Shown piece after piece: positions 1 through 12,413 of a stretch of DNA of 64,000 bases; position 1 is the stretch's first letter; each line of letters opens with the position of its first letter. A program made the position numbers and the translations under genes. The notes under the pieces are model-generated. The model saw only the letters and a list, made by a program, of their open reading frames with translations. It was not told the origin of the DNA and did no database searches. The stretch is from Paramyrothecium sp. XJ0827 (Eukaryota; Ascomycota; Sordariomycetes; Hypocreales; Stachybotryaceae), in NCBI GenBank assembly GCA_020881915.1, contig JAJFPB010000005.1, positions 620,001 to 684,000 on the forward strand, written 5' to 3'.

Positions 1-1256
1 AGAAGCTTTAGTTGGGCCACTACTCTATCAGACTTGTTGTGGCTGATGTCATGACGCTGGACCGAGCACATGCAAATTGAAACCGCCTCCAGTCCATGAG
101 ATAGCCGCTTGGGCGGGTCGCTGGTGCTTTGCACAATTTGAACGAAATGTAATCGGCGAATGATGATGACTGGAGTGAACCGGAAGAGAGTCGGAGACCC
201 CATGTAACGAAGAAAACCCTTTCTTCACCGACCGGCTCACCGTTCACCACATGGTTGGACGTGCTTTCCATATGCAGTTCGCAGCAGCAGAGCGTCGACA
301 GTGTCCGTCCCAAGATTGGATGAGTGCAAGATGTGTCGGTCTGCGCTGGGCGCAACCAATAAACAGCGTTTCCAGCTGTCTGAGCCATGCTTGCAGGCAG
401 GCGGGCTGTCGTAAAAGGATCGGACTGAGAAAGCCGGTTTCCAGCCAGCCAACCAACCGTGAGTGAGTCTCGATGACGTCGCAATGCCCTCGATGCAGCC
501 ACCCAGGAGAGGACATGGGGCTTGGGAGTGGAACGGAGCTCACCTCACATGCAGGATGAGATAAGGGCCAGGCCGAGGGTGAAAAATAGGCAAGCAAGAG
601 AAACAAAAACCATACCGTCACCGGGAATTGGTAGATGCCCTGCCTTCTTGTCTTTCCCTATTCCATCGTCGTCTTGGTCAAGCTGCCAGGGAGTAAAGAA
701 GCAGAGATCCAAGCTTTATTTACGGGTACTTTGTGATAAGGTAGAGTACGAAACACGCCGCAGTTTGCTTGTGCTGAACTGACGCAGACACCCACAGCGG
801 AGCGGTCCAGAAGCCAGCCACTGGGAAGCGAACCACCTCCAGCGCCAGTAAAGCTTCTAATCAACCCCGGAGCCTACAATAAACTACATCATTCTTCCAA
901 CCGTTCGTGTCGCAGGTTGCTCCCATCTTGCTCCACGTCTGCACTAGCCGCCACAAGCACCCTTGTCTAGTACGACAAAAAGCAAGTGTATTTTTTTGCT
1001 TGATCGGATTTGCCGCGGCTCCACTACGACACTGCACGGAGCTTGCGTCCGGCTACGTGATCCTGCCGGCTCGCGACATCATCGTCATCCCAACCTGTTC
1101 TCTTCCGCACGAAATCTCCTCTCCCCTACAACAACGGCCCGTCCTCGCAATTTTCTTTGCGGTGCTTCATTTACTTGACGGAGAACCAGAAGACGACGAC
1201 GACCAACTGCACGACCCGACTGATAGCTGTGACGACATTGTCGCGCCCACCACAAC
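1..1256. other. Left-edge intergenic region and upstream region of the next gene
   Basis: No convincing coding region. Several overlapping open frames up to 160 codons occur on both strands, but they lack domains, signal peptides or splice-supported extensions. The last 350 bases are pyrimidine-rich and lead into the ATG at 1257, as expected for a fungal promoter and 5' leader. Confidence 0.5.
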
Positions 1257-4200
1257 ATGGCAGAGTCGAACGGCTCGCTGAAGGGCTCCAACGGCTCGCT
1301 CAAAGCCGCCAATGGCCACTTGAACGGCCATGCTAATGGAAAGCCCGTCTACCGCTCGAGGCCAGTCAAGAGAGGACCTGGTTTTTTTGGCTGGGCTTTC
1401 GCCGCTGCTGCTAGGTGCGTCCATACTCGGCAGCTAGCCGCTGTGCATTTGCAAAACATTGCGTGAATGAGCACCAACTAACGTTTGCGCTCGGCCAGGC
1501 TCTCCATCTACGCTACCATCGTCACCCTCCTCTTCCGATGCCCGTCCTCGCTGGAAGCCTGCGACGAGACGTCTCCCTTCATCTGCAAATATTACTTCCA
1601 GGCCAAGAACGTCGTTGTCCCACATGTCCAGCCCTACTACGACCAGCACGCCGCACCTTATGTTCACCTCGCGAAGCCATACTATGATGCCGTCGATACT
1701 CGCGTCTTGACCCCCACTCGCCGCTACGCTGTGCAATACGGTACCCCCTGGGTAGACAAGGGCCAGAACTACGCTCGCGCCCAGTGGGAGAAGAATGCCC
1801 AGCCACAGCTGACCAAGGTCCAGTCTGTCGCTCAGGAAAAGTACGACCAAACCATCGCGCCATACGTCAAGCAGGCCAACGGCGCGATTGGTCCCTACTA
1901 CGATATTGCCCGGACGAACACCCTGCAGCTTTACTACGAGTTCCTCGTGCCTGGCTATCAGTTCGTGCAGCCCTACGCCCTGCAGGGATACAACACAGCC
2001 TCTGATTATGCCGTCACCACCGCTCTGCCGGCTGCCTACTGGGGCTGGAACAAGACGAACGCCTTCCTCGAGACTGCCGTGTGGCCGCAGCTGCGTGTCG
2101 TCTACCTCGAGAATGTCGAGCCGCAGTTGCTGCGAATCGGCGAGCGTCTTGGCAGGTACCGCAGCAAGGCCAAGCTCGAGGGTGTTACGGAATCTCCGAC
2201 TCGGTGAGTATTCAACGTTCAACCACGGCCAGCTTCAAACTGACATGAGCCATAGTGCCTCTACCGAGACCTCGCCATCGTCGTTCAGCAAGCCCGCGCC
2301 ACAAACAACCACTTCCGCAACCGCTACCGAGGAGGCTGCCCCTAGCGAGACTGTGAAGGCCGAGGATGTAAACGCAGAATTTGTCAGCCCTGTTCAGGCG
2401 CCTCCTGCTGCCGATGGTGAGAGCGACGCCAGAAAGAAAGCCCGTGAAATGGTCGCCGAGGACCTGGAGTTGTGGCAGAATAAGTTCGCTGCTCAGGCTG
2501 ATGAAGGCGCCAATGACATGGAAGACCGAGTGGCTGAGATTGCCCAACGAATGATTAGCGAGAATGCGAACAAGAGCGGCAAAGACCTCGTCGCGCGGTT
2601 GAAGAAGACCATCAAGACTGAGACAGATGGCCTCAAGGCCAAGATCTCTGCCATCGTGGAGAACGCAGGTGACGCCGATTCCGAAGCCAAGGCTGTCCAG
2701 GCTGTTCGTGCCGCCGGTGTTGCCATCAAGGAGCAAGCGCAGGCAATTCGTGAATGGCGCGAGTCATACGACGCGGAGCTCCATGGTGAGGTCCTTCGCG
2801 CCGCTGATGTCCACTTTCAGATCCTAGACGAAACCAGGAATCTCGCCCTCCAGAAGATTGGCATGAAGTGGGCTTGGACGGATGGTGTTACGTACAAGGA
2901 CTGGGCCAAGTATCACGAGCTTAAGGCGACGCTCGCCCAGTGGACCGAACAGCTCAAGGAGTTGATTGTGACCCACCCCAGCCTGCAAGAGGCCAACCAG
3001 GCGTCAGCTCAGGTCGAGGACGAGGGCATGGACATTGCATCTGCCGCTGCCAAAGAGTTGGCTCGACTTAAGGAAGTCGCGCACTGGAAGATTGTGGCAA
3101 AGGATGCTACCGACAACTTCGAGTCCGAAGCCATGCGAGCCGCGGCTGAGGAGGCAGACAAGGCTAAGAAGCTTGCTGCCGAGGAGGCTGCCGCACTCAA
3201 AGATAACGTCGTCGACAAGGCTGCGGACGCCAGCTCTATTGTTTCCGACAACGTTGGCGGGGCGGCGTCTTCCGCTTCATCGTTCGTCAAGGACAAGGCA
3301 CAAACCGTTGAGGAGGCAGTCTCATCTGGCACCGAAGCCGCCGCCGAGTTTGCTAGTTCCAACGTGGACAGGGCCGGAAGTGCTGCATCTTCGGCCAGCG
3401 AATCTGTCGTCGAGTTTGTCGAGTCCAACACGCAGGCTGCTACAAGTGCTGCATCCTCTGTCGCAAGCTCTGCTGCTTCTGAAGTTAAGGAGGCTGGATC
3501 GACCATACTTAACATTCCCGACGAATCTTCAGAGACCGCCACTGAGCAATCTACTGCTGCGAGCCAGGCCGCTTCAAGCTATCTCTCCGAGGGTGACAGT
3601 GCCACAAGCGAAGCTGGTGATGAACTTGAGGACAACGTCGAGGCCGCCACTTCGGTGGTCGTCAACAGTGCCGAGAGCGTGGCCACCGAGGCTTCGAGCC
3701 AGGCATCCAAGGGCCAAGAGTCTGTTGTGAGCCTTGCAGATGACGCTTCCGACGCTGCAGGGACCGTCGTCTCTGCCGCTTCTGAATCCTTGAGCAGCGT
3801 CTTCAGCGATGCATCCTCAGTGGTCTCTGACGCAACCGACACAACAAGCGCATCGGCCACTCAGGAGACGGAGATCGTGGTCCAGCAGGATGGCAAGGCA
3901 GAAGAGCCAGTCGTCGCCCCCGAGGCACCTGTCGAGATCGAGGAGGACCTTCTGGCTCAGCGAGAAGAAACCCCTGGCAACGAGGAGCCACAGGTCAAGC
4001 CAGCATTCCTTGGCGCAATGGCCCAAGCTGTTCCCGAACGCCAACCTATTCTCGAGGATTATGTTGACACCGATGCCGTGTCGAGCGCGACCAACGCTGC
4101 CCAGGAGGCATACTCTACTGCCGTCGCCAGGGCGTTTGACCAATACTCGAGCGCTGTCTCTGTCGTTTCGGCTCAGATTTACGGCACCGCGAAGCCGGTT

Positions 4201-5238
4201 CATGAACAGCTCTTCTCGTCTGTCTCTTCGGCTTACGACAACGCAGTGGCCGCGGCTAGCGAGAAACTCAATGCTGCTGTCGAGGCTGCGTCTTCTGGCG
4301 TCTACGGAACGCCAACCCCCACGACCAAGGCCAGTCTCGACTGGGCAAAGGTCGAATCCATTGCCTCGGAGAGATTGAACGACGGCCGTCTGTGGGCCGA
4401 GCTTCAGTACTCGAGCGCCATGATTGCTATGGGTCTGGCAACCCCCACTCCCACCTCGCCGACGGAGAAGTACTTCGATCAGGCCAAGCTTAACTACTAT
4501 GCCGGCCTTGGTCTCGCGCAAGAACGCTACTCAAGCTTCCTGGCTGCCGCCTCGGCTGCCTTCTCATCCGTCACCGCCACACCAACACCGACCGACTTGA
4601 TCGGCACCGCTTCCTCCGTGGCGTCAGTTGCCCGGGAATCAGCTGCTTCGGTCGTCACCGCCGCTGAGGAGGCTGCCGGGTCGGCCTTCTCTGCCGCTAC
4701 TGATGTTGTTGCATCGGCCGTCGAAGCTGTCGACGATTCCATTGGTGCGATTGGTGACGCCGCCCGCGAGCAGGTCTACCTTGCTGGCAAGGCGCTCTCC
4801 GATAAATGGGATGACGTCGTGGCGGAAATCAGCGGCCGCGTCTACAGTGAGCCCACCGCCATTGGCTGGTATGACAGCCTCGTGAACGATGCCAGCTCGC
4901 AGATATCTGGAGCTACTGAGGCGGTGGCGAGCGGCGCTGCTTCTGCGACTGGCGCGGCTGCGGATTCTGCAAAGACAGCATCGGCCGAGGCGGCCAAGCA
5001 ATACGAAGCCGTCAGCGAGCTCCTGTCTGAGCTCATTCGCGGCAAGGAGCCGAGCTTCACGGAGAGCGTCCTGGCTAGATTCAACGCTGCCTACGCCACC
5101 GCTTCGGCAAATATCGGAAGCCTCGCCAGTCAGGCCAGCGCTGCGGCTGCCTCGGTGGGTGACAAGGTCGGCAGCGCTGCCAGCCAAGCAACCGAGGCTG
5201 TGAAGGAGTCGGTCCAGAAGGGAAAGGACGAGCTGTGA
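1257..5238 (+). CDS. Large Ala/Ser-rich membrane-anchored protein (often auto-named 'transcription factor hoxa13')
   Basis: Three exons (1257-1414, 1499-2203, 2256-5238) with GT-AG introns join in frame to 1281 aa. The first 50 residues are Gly/Asn/Ser-rich and basic, followed by a hydrophobic stretch (GWAFAAAARLSIYATIV) across the first junction that looks like a membrane anchor. Residues about 80-285 carry repeated PYYD/PYV motifs and many Tyr and Trp. The middle is acidic and helical. Residues about 420-650 are Ala/Ser/Asp/Glu-rich with heptad-like spacing. The C-terminal third repeats YSSA..A blocks separated by ATPTPT linkers. I recall this family being labelled hoxa13-like in fungal annotations, but no homeodomain (no WFxNxR helix) is visible. 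A structural or lipid-surface role is only inference; the true function is unknown. Confidence 0.88.
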
Positions 5239-8200
5239 GAGGATATTGATGACACGACACTGATGCAACTACTTACGCTCTTTTCTTTGGACGATACCCA
5301 AGTTGCAATCTCTTTGATGTAATGCTTGTGGATGCAGTATAGATGGTTTTTGTCCAGCACCGGATTGAAAGGATTCGGGGGCGGCATTGTCATGGTTTGA
5401 TACGGCAAGGCACTGGACGGGTCGCAAAAGACTCGACTGCCCTCGCCTCATTGAACAGATTTAGTGGGATTTGGAGGCTGGAGCCGCCAGGTCCTTGGGA
5501 AGATGCGCATTTTTATTGTCATGATCAGATTGCTTCTACTTAATGGCGGAGGTAACAAAGCGTTTTTTTTTGTAAGAATAAGGCTGTGGACATAGCCTTT
5601 AGGTGGCCTAGCAGAGTGAAAAGCGACGGGAGGTGGTATACGGATTCCATGACGCAGCAAACGATATTTGTTTTTAGCCTTCCCTTTGTAAATGAATCAA
5701 GTTTTCAGGCAAGCCATTCTCCTATTTTGACTTCGTGAGATGGTCTCGTGGTGTTGTGGAAGCATCGTCGACGAAATTCCCCGATGGGGCAACCCCGGCA
5801 ACCCCGGACGGGCAATGGCACCATCGCGGTTAGGTGTTGCACCATTTTCTACAATTAGACAAGGGTTCGGGAGCAAAGCGAGACCCTTGACGGCGTGGGG
5901 TCCCCTATCACGATCCTGATGGGGAGTTTTTAGCTCATCAGGAACTTGGGGGTGCGAGGCCTGGCGACAGCCGGGGGCACGGCTCGGGCCCCCCCCATGT
6001 GGACGTCGGAGGGTTTCCCAACGAGCATAATAAGGACGAGACATCGCGAGTTGAAGCAAGTTTGAGAAGAGAGAATGGGGGATTGAGTTGTAACCTGAAT
6101 GCGAATTCTTCAGGTTGTCATGTACGTGGAGGATCGTTGGACGTTTTTCTTTCTCTTTTCCTTGGGGTTGCGCTGGAGGGTGTAAGAGTATTTTGTTTTC
6201 GTTTGTTTCTTCTGAGGTTGACAAGGTTGGGGGGACTGCAGCTTGCAGGGCGAATAGGGAGGAAGACATGAGCATGGACAAGTCCGACACAGCGGAGACA
6301 AGACTGCATGGGACGCGATTCGATTGAGGTTGGCCCTCTCAATCGAGCGTTCCGGACCATGCGATGGAGGAGAAAGCGAGTATGAGGCATGGCATGGCAT
6401 GCAATGACATGAGATTGTCGCAACAAAACGCAAAAAAGCAAAAAAGCAAAAAAACACACACACAAACAAAGAAGACAAAACTCTGGATATGATGGGGAAT
6501 ATTTGTTCAGAGGCGATCGGACTTGTCTTGGATCAGGTTTGACACACGCGCGAGGCTCTTGTGGTCGACTGGAGGGCTGTATCTACTTCATTTCCTACGC
6601 TTTCGAGAGGTAGTTTCCTTAACCTTTGTCAAATGAGAACAATGTATACAGTTTCAAAACCAACGCATGCCTCACTGATGGCCCTGTCTCGGTGTTGCCG
6701 TCTACTGAGGCTTGACAAGGGGTGGTGGTCGATGTCACGATGCGAATAGTTGGCTCGGAACCGTGATAGTTGTGATTGAACCCCTGGTACGTGATCCTTT
6801 CCCCGAGGATGTTCATGGCTTTTGGGCGTTCGGTGAGCTGAATAGGCAAGCTGAATCCTGCGTCTTGTTTGGCAATGGGAAGGATTATATTCGTCACGCT
6901 GCGAGGCTCCTTGGGCGAAACGCCCATGGTTGTCTGAAGGGGATGACGTGCTTCTCGTAATGATGCTTTACATTTCAGGACGACGGAAAACTTGGGACAT
7001 GCATAGTTACCGAATGTCAAGTGACCAAGCAGGATTGCATTTGCTTGAAGCCCCCCCAAAGGCAAGGGACAAATCCCCAGGCAAGAGCTAGATTCCACAC
7101 GCGAGCTCGAACGAGCACTCACCCTTAGCGGTCCAGATCGAGAAGCCATCAGCTGATTGCTGGGAGAACGAAATTTGGATGAGCGCTAGAGCCATGCATC
7201 TACGACGATATCGCGGCTATCGGCAGACGTTGCGCCAGAGAACCTGTCGCTTGAGACGGCGGCCAGTTTGCGCTCGGCGGCGTCTGCAGGGGACGGGGTG
7301 GGACGTGATTCGCTCGTCATCGCGACATCTTCTAGACCGGGCAGGACATGGCCATGTCGCAGCAATTTTGTTTGACAGAGTGGAAGACAGCCAAGTCGTT
7401 CACATGCAAGCCCCCCAGCACGCAACCCTCGTCTGTTTCGTGGGGGGGGGCCCCTAGCTCTGGCCGGGGCAACAAGGGAAGAAGGGAACGGGGACAATTC
7501 AGAGAGCAGCAGGGTTCGCAGTAGCACAGCATAACATCTACGATCCCTGTCGGCAGTGCGCGACGAGCGCCCCCAGCAGAGGGGAGAAACAGGAAACAGA
7601 TGGGACGGGGGCTTGCATCGGACTTGGCCTATTGGACGGATGTGCAGGAGATGGGGACTAGGATGCCGTGCAGGCAGCCGTTTAAAATCAATGCTTTGTT
7701 CTGTGTGTGCCCCGTTGCTCTTTGGACTTTTTTCAAATTTTTTTTCTTTTCAATAGATGGACGAGAACGAGAAGGATGAGGAGGAGGAGACTGGGACAAG
7801 CGGTGAAATTGCTGCCGAGGCAGTAGGTTTTATCCCGCATTCCTTTTCACATGGAGAGGGTCCCGCCCCGTCCTGAAGCGATCATCGAGTCCCCAGAGAC
7901 GCTTGCGAACAGAAACATTTTTTTTCCTTTTTTTTTTCTTTTCCTTCCCTGTATTCCTTCGACCGGGACAGAGAGGGAAAAAATGGCCCACAGGACCTAG
8001 CTCGATTCGGTTCAGACGCATGCAGCTCAGAATCCCTGCATTATCGTCTTTTCCTCCTCTCTGTGTCGCTGTGCTTGGACGTGTGTGTGTGATTGTAGTG
8101 GACAGTGTAGTGCGCGCGCGGTGTATCCGGCGGTGGCAGCGCCCAAATGCTTGTCTTCGGACCTATCGCATCCCCCGACGAGCCGTCGACGCTGATTGGA

Positions 8201-8953
8201 ACATTCTTGGCGGCCCCCCATCCCCCCGGAGCAGAATAGCAGTGGCAGGGATGTCATCGTTCCCCCACCCCCCCGGTCGTCGATGGGTTGGTTACCTCTT
8301 GAAGCTTTTGTGGTTTGCTCCCCGGTCTTTTTTGGTGGTTCCCATCTGGAGAGGAGCTTTTGCTTCGATCCTGTCCTGTTCTGTCCATGTCGTGTATCCG
8401 TCTATCTTTCTGTCCGCTGGGAGGCCCATGGGCGGTGCTCGATCCTTTAAGAATGGAGGGCCTTGTCTCGCGGATTGCGCCCAGGCTTTTTCTTTTCTTC
8501 TCCCCTTTTCTTGGCCGCTCTTGGGTTATTGCTTGTTTTTTTTTTTCTTGGCCCTCCCCTCCACCCCCTCCCCCTCCGCGCTCTCACCACCAGTCCTTGT
8601 CCGATCTTGGTGCGGTTTTCAAGACACAAAACTACCGGATACGGCAAAGCTGCGCAGACTTACACCGCATGAGCCGCCGGCACAACGTTTGATGCTTTGC
8701 TGAAAGGGAAAGAGAGGGTAGAAAAAAAAAACTTGCATCATCGAATCCAGGAACCTGCCAAACTCTTTGCTTTTCTCCCCCACATCTTCTTTGGATTCGT
8801 GGTGTTGCCAATTGAGCCCGTCCTCGTGAGGCTGTGTGTGATTGCGACAATACACTCGTAACTCGACCTCGGGGGTTGCGAAAACACGACCAATTGGACC
8901 CGGCAGCAGACATATTTCAATTCCCCGGGCATCACCGCAGAGAGAAAGACGCA
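5239..8953. other. Long non-coding leader/intergenic region before the amino-acid permease
   Basis: About 3.7 kb without a supportable gene. It contains low-complexity tracts: an A-rich (AAAAAGC)-like run passing into CA repeats near 6425-6475, GGCAT repeats near 6382-6400, T-rich runs at 7910-7945 and long pyrimidine tracts at 8470-8590. Open frames of 176-266 codons here are compositionally biased and show no domain. The unusual length and the pyrimidine tracts suit a regulated permease promoter plus a long 5' leader, but that is inference. Confidence 0.5.
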
Positions 8954-10946
8954 ATGGGTGCCTCGGGCGTCGACTACACGCCACCGGCCTACGGCTCCGA
9001 CCAGGAGAAGGCCGTCCCGGTCAACGATTCGCGCCCCGACTCCATCTCGAGCGGCGCCAACCGCGACGTCCACCGGAAGCTCAAGTCGCGGCACATCCAG
9101 CTCATCGGCATCGGTGGCACGATCGGAACCGCTCTCTATGTGCGTATATCTGGGCGTCCCTGGTCCGCTGCTGCTGCTGCTTCAGCCCACCGGCCCTGCG
9201 GCGGATGCGTCTTCGGCTGCATCTCTTTGATTTAATTGTACTGGGCTGACTTATCTTCTTCGTTTGCCGCCTCTTAGGTCCAAATCGGCAAGTCTCTACT
9301 GAATGGCGGGCCTGCATCGCTGTTCATGGCCTTCACCATCTGGTGCACCTTCATCCTGGCTGTTACGGTCTCCATCGCGGAGATGGTGTAAGTGGGACCC
9401 AAGCCCTTTTATCTACATGTCGGCACGAGAACTTGTCTGACGGAAGCTCTGTCTAGCACCTACCTGCCCATCTCGTCGCCCTTCATCCGCTTCGCTGGAC
9501 GCTACGTCGACGAGGCCTTTGGCTTCGCCGCCGGCTGGAACTTCTTCGTCTTCGAGGCCGCGCTGGTGCCCTTCGAGATCACGGCCTGCAACCTCATCAT
9601 CCACTTCTGGAGCGACGCCGTGCCCGTCGGCGGCATCATCGCCATCACCATCGTCCTGTACGCCGTCCTCAACGTCCTGGCCGTCCAGTGGTACGGCGAG
9701 TCCGAGTTCTGGGCCGCCCTCGGCAAGGTCCTGCTCATCATCGCCCTCATCTTCTTCACCTTCATCGTCATGCTGGGCGGCAACCCCCAGGGCGACCGCT
9801 TCGGCTTCCGCTACTGGAAGGACCCGGGCGCCTTCACCGAGCTCTACTACGAGGGGTCGCTCGGCCGCTTCCTCGGCTTCCTGCAGTGCCTCATCCAGGC
9901 CTCCTTCACCATCGCCGGCCCCGACTACGTCGCCATGGCCGCCGGAGAGTGCGAGAGCCCGCGCCGCGTCATGCCCCGCGCCTTCAACGCCGTCTTCTAC
10001 CGCCTGACCACCTTCTTCATCCTGGGCTCTCTCTGCGTCGGCATCCTGGTGCCCCACGACAGCGCCGAGCTGCGCGCCGCCTTCAAGGACAGCCAGCCCG
10101 GCGCCGCCGCGTCGCCCTACGTCGTCGCCATGAACCGCCTCAACATCGGCGTCATGCCGCACATCGTCAACGCCATGGTCCTGACGGCCGCCTTCTCCGC
10201 CGGCAACTCCTACGTCTACTGCGCCTCCCGTTCGCTCTACGGAATGGCCCTCGAGGGCAAGGCCCCCAAGTTCTTCACCATCTGCACGAAGAAGGGCGTT
10301 CCCATCTACTGTGTCGGCTTCGTCCTCGTCATCGCCCTGCTGTCCTTCCTCCAGCTCTCCAACGATACCTCCGTCGTGCTTGACTGGTTCGTGTCGCTGG
10401 TCACCGCGTCCCAGCTCCTCAACTTTGCCAGCATGTGCGTTGCCTACCTGTGCTTCTACCGGGCCCTCAAGGCTCAGGGCATCTCCCGCGATACCCTTCC
10501 GTACAAGGGCTGGTACCAGCCGTATCTCGCCTGGTACGGATTCGTGGGAACATTCATCATGGCGTTCGTTGGTGGATATACCGTCTTCCTCCCGCTCGAG
10601 GGCTACTGGGCCGTCGCTGACTTCCTCTTCTCGTAAGTTCTGATACAATGCTGGCAACCAAGAAATCATATAGAAACCAGGCTAACTTGTGACAGATACA
10701 CCATGATTGGTGTCTTCCCGATCCTCTACATTGCCTGGAAGCTCATTCACAAGACGAGGATCCACAAACCGGAGGAGGTCGACCTGCGCAAGGGCGTCGC
10801 CGAGATCGAAGAGTACGAACGGAACTTTGTTCCTTCACCACCAGGGTGAGCCATCTCCCGTCCTCCAATGCATCGAGAAGTTTCATACTAACAGACACGT
10901 GTCTAGCTCCATGTTCGAAAGAATCCTTGACAAGTTGTTTGGTTAA
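8954..10946 (+). CDS. Amino-acid permease, fungal YAT family
   Basis: Five exons (8954-9139, 9278-9387, 9457-10632, 10696-10845, 10907-10946) join to 553 aa. All introns are GT-AG; the last has a clear CTAAC branch site. A hydrophilic N-terminus leads to the permease motif GIGGTIGT at about residue 52, which binds substrate in this superfamily. About 12 hydrophobic segments follow, including FVFEAALVPFEITACNLII and the conserved AGPDY region. The tail EIEEYERNFVPSPPG resembles the YAT C-terminus (general amino-acid, proline or INDA1-type permeases). It should work at the plasma membrane as a proton symporter for amino acids. The exact substrate cannot be told. The GC-rich third positions of exon 3 create long antisense open frames that are not genes. 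Confidence 0.95.
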
Positions 10947-11175
10947 GCGATACATATTTGGAAACATTCAGATACCCGCTCATCATTATGAGCCGTACAC
11001 GCATCACAGTTATTACCAAGACGTTTGCCTTATTTTCATTTCTGATATATAGAGAGTAGTTATATGAATGGGTATATAGTTCTCGCCCGAAGTCGCCCTC
11101 CCAAACTGCACAACGTCTGATCCAAACGTGCGTTCATACAGCCTCACCCCAGTCATGCAGAGTATCGTATGCTGC

Positions 11176-11460
11176 TCATGACCCCTTATCCTCCTCTTCA
11201 TCTCCTGCCTTCCCGTTTGGTTCCGCGGATTCTGGTTGACTCGCCTCCACTGAGCTCTCCTTGGCACATTCTGGACACGCCTCCAGTATCTCTTTGCCGG
11301 CCCACTTCCTGCCCTGGACATCCTCCAAGGGATACGTCGACGGCACCCAGCAATCACGACCGGTATGGAGGGCCTTGTTGCATCGCTCCAGGACCCAGAT
11401 GTCGTCGCCAGCGACGGGATGGTCGCAATGGGGATACGTGTAGCGGATCGGCTGACACAT
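11176..11460 (-). CDS. Small Cys-containing conserved-type hypothetical protein
   Basis: A single-exon frame of 94 aa whose ATG lies in a favourable context (GCCGCCACCATG). It begins MCQPIRYTYPHCDHPV and has six Cys (residues 2, 12, 28, 37, 63, 66) plus His13 and His32, ending in a very acidic tail. The Cys/His spacing, with a CPEC pair near residue 63, suggests a small metal-binding fold. Many Pezizomycotina encode short proteins that begin MC....Y..C.H, and this looks like one of them. No function is known to me. It converges on the permease gene, with only 229 bp between the stops. Confidence 0.6.
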   Translation of the reverse strand: MCQPIRYTYPHCDHPVAGDDIWVLERCNKALHTGRDCWVPSTYPLEDVQGRKWAGKEILEACPECAKESSVEASQPESAEPNGKAGDEEEDKGS

Positions 11461-12413
11461 GGTGGCGGCGTGTCGTTTGTGTAAGATGTTTGATATATTG
11501 ATGCTGTCGTGTGTCAGCTATGGCCCGTGAGACGAGCACTTGTTGCAGTGCTTGTTGATACAGAAGTCAAAACATGCAACGGTGCGGAGTACCAGGATCG
11601 CAAACGCTAGGACATGATGACTAGAAAGGCTTACCTTAACTCGTACAATGGTACGGTCAAAAACTCCCAAAACCAATGGAACCTGCGAGCACGAGAAAAG
11701 CGTCAAGTCAGTTCGACTCCTTCTACGATGTTTGGGGAACTCACCAACGAGGTCGGAATGCTTGAACCTGTCCAAAGCAGGGCCACGCACCGAGGCAACG
11801 TTATCTGATCGTACAACTGTCATACGCGGCCAGCGTAGTAAGACAGTGGAGAATAAGAATGCTTGAAGATTTTGCTCGGAAGATCTCGTGCCTGAGCATG
11901 TTCGGATATCTGGTGGACTAATATAGCTGGAGGTCCACCCGTCATTGAATCATTGCTTCGGCGGGTTGCAGGCGAGAAGTTGCGCGTCGCCTGACACAAC
12001 AGACACGTTGGCCAAGGCTGATTCGTCTCAAAATGCTTGATGGGGTAGGGGAACATAAAATTCTGCTGTTGTCCAGAGACAGCGCAGGAAACTGATTATA
12101 TCCGCAAGGCAACAGTGCGCTGGGCTTTCATGACGATGGATAGGACTTCTTACGCATCTGCTTCTGTAGTGAATGCAAACGATACTCATGGTACTTGTGC
12201 AACCGCTGTGCTACCACTTCATGTTGCACAGCGTCGCTGGCCGTGCATGATGGGACATGTGATCAATCTGGGCAGAGGTGGTGAATAGGGGCCTAAGGCT
12301 TCCTCTCACAAACATCAATCCTATCATGTTTTTCATCTCCAACGTATTACCACCAATTCAAATCCAGTATGATTCTCTTGTCATTGTTATCCATGTATTA
12401 TTATGCCATCTCA
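11461..12413. other. Intergenic region upstream of the 94-aa gene and downstream of the ABC transporter
   Basis: About 950 bases. Overlapping open frames on both strands between 11518 and 11866 (up to 101 codons) have no recognisable features. No repeat or RNA gene seen. Confidence 0.4.

Noticed and set aside
1434..2222. 262-codon frame antisense to the large repeat protein
   Set aside because: Shadow of exon 2, which is supported by in-frame splicing on the other strand.
5697..6290. 197-codon minus-strand frame
   Set aside because: Spans a GC-rich patch with small GGCAACCCC repeats; no coherent protein features.
6619..7149. 176-codon minus-strand frame
   Set aside because: Starts with ATG but shows no domain, signal peptide, coiled coil or splice-linked extension; compositionally random.
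7903..8703. 266-codon plus-strand frame before the permease
   Set aside because: The translation is low-complexity Phe/Ser/Pro from pyrimidine tracts, with no domain.
9413..10669. 418-codon open frame antisense to the amino-acid permease
   Set aside because: Its extreme Asp/Glu/Gly/Val content mirrors the GC-rich third positions of the permease; it has no domain, and the plus-strand gene explains the DNA.
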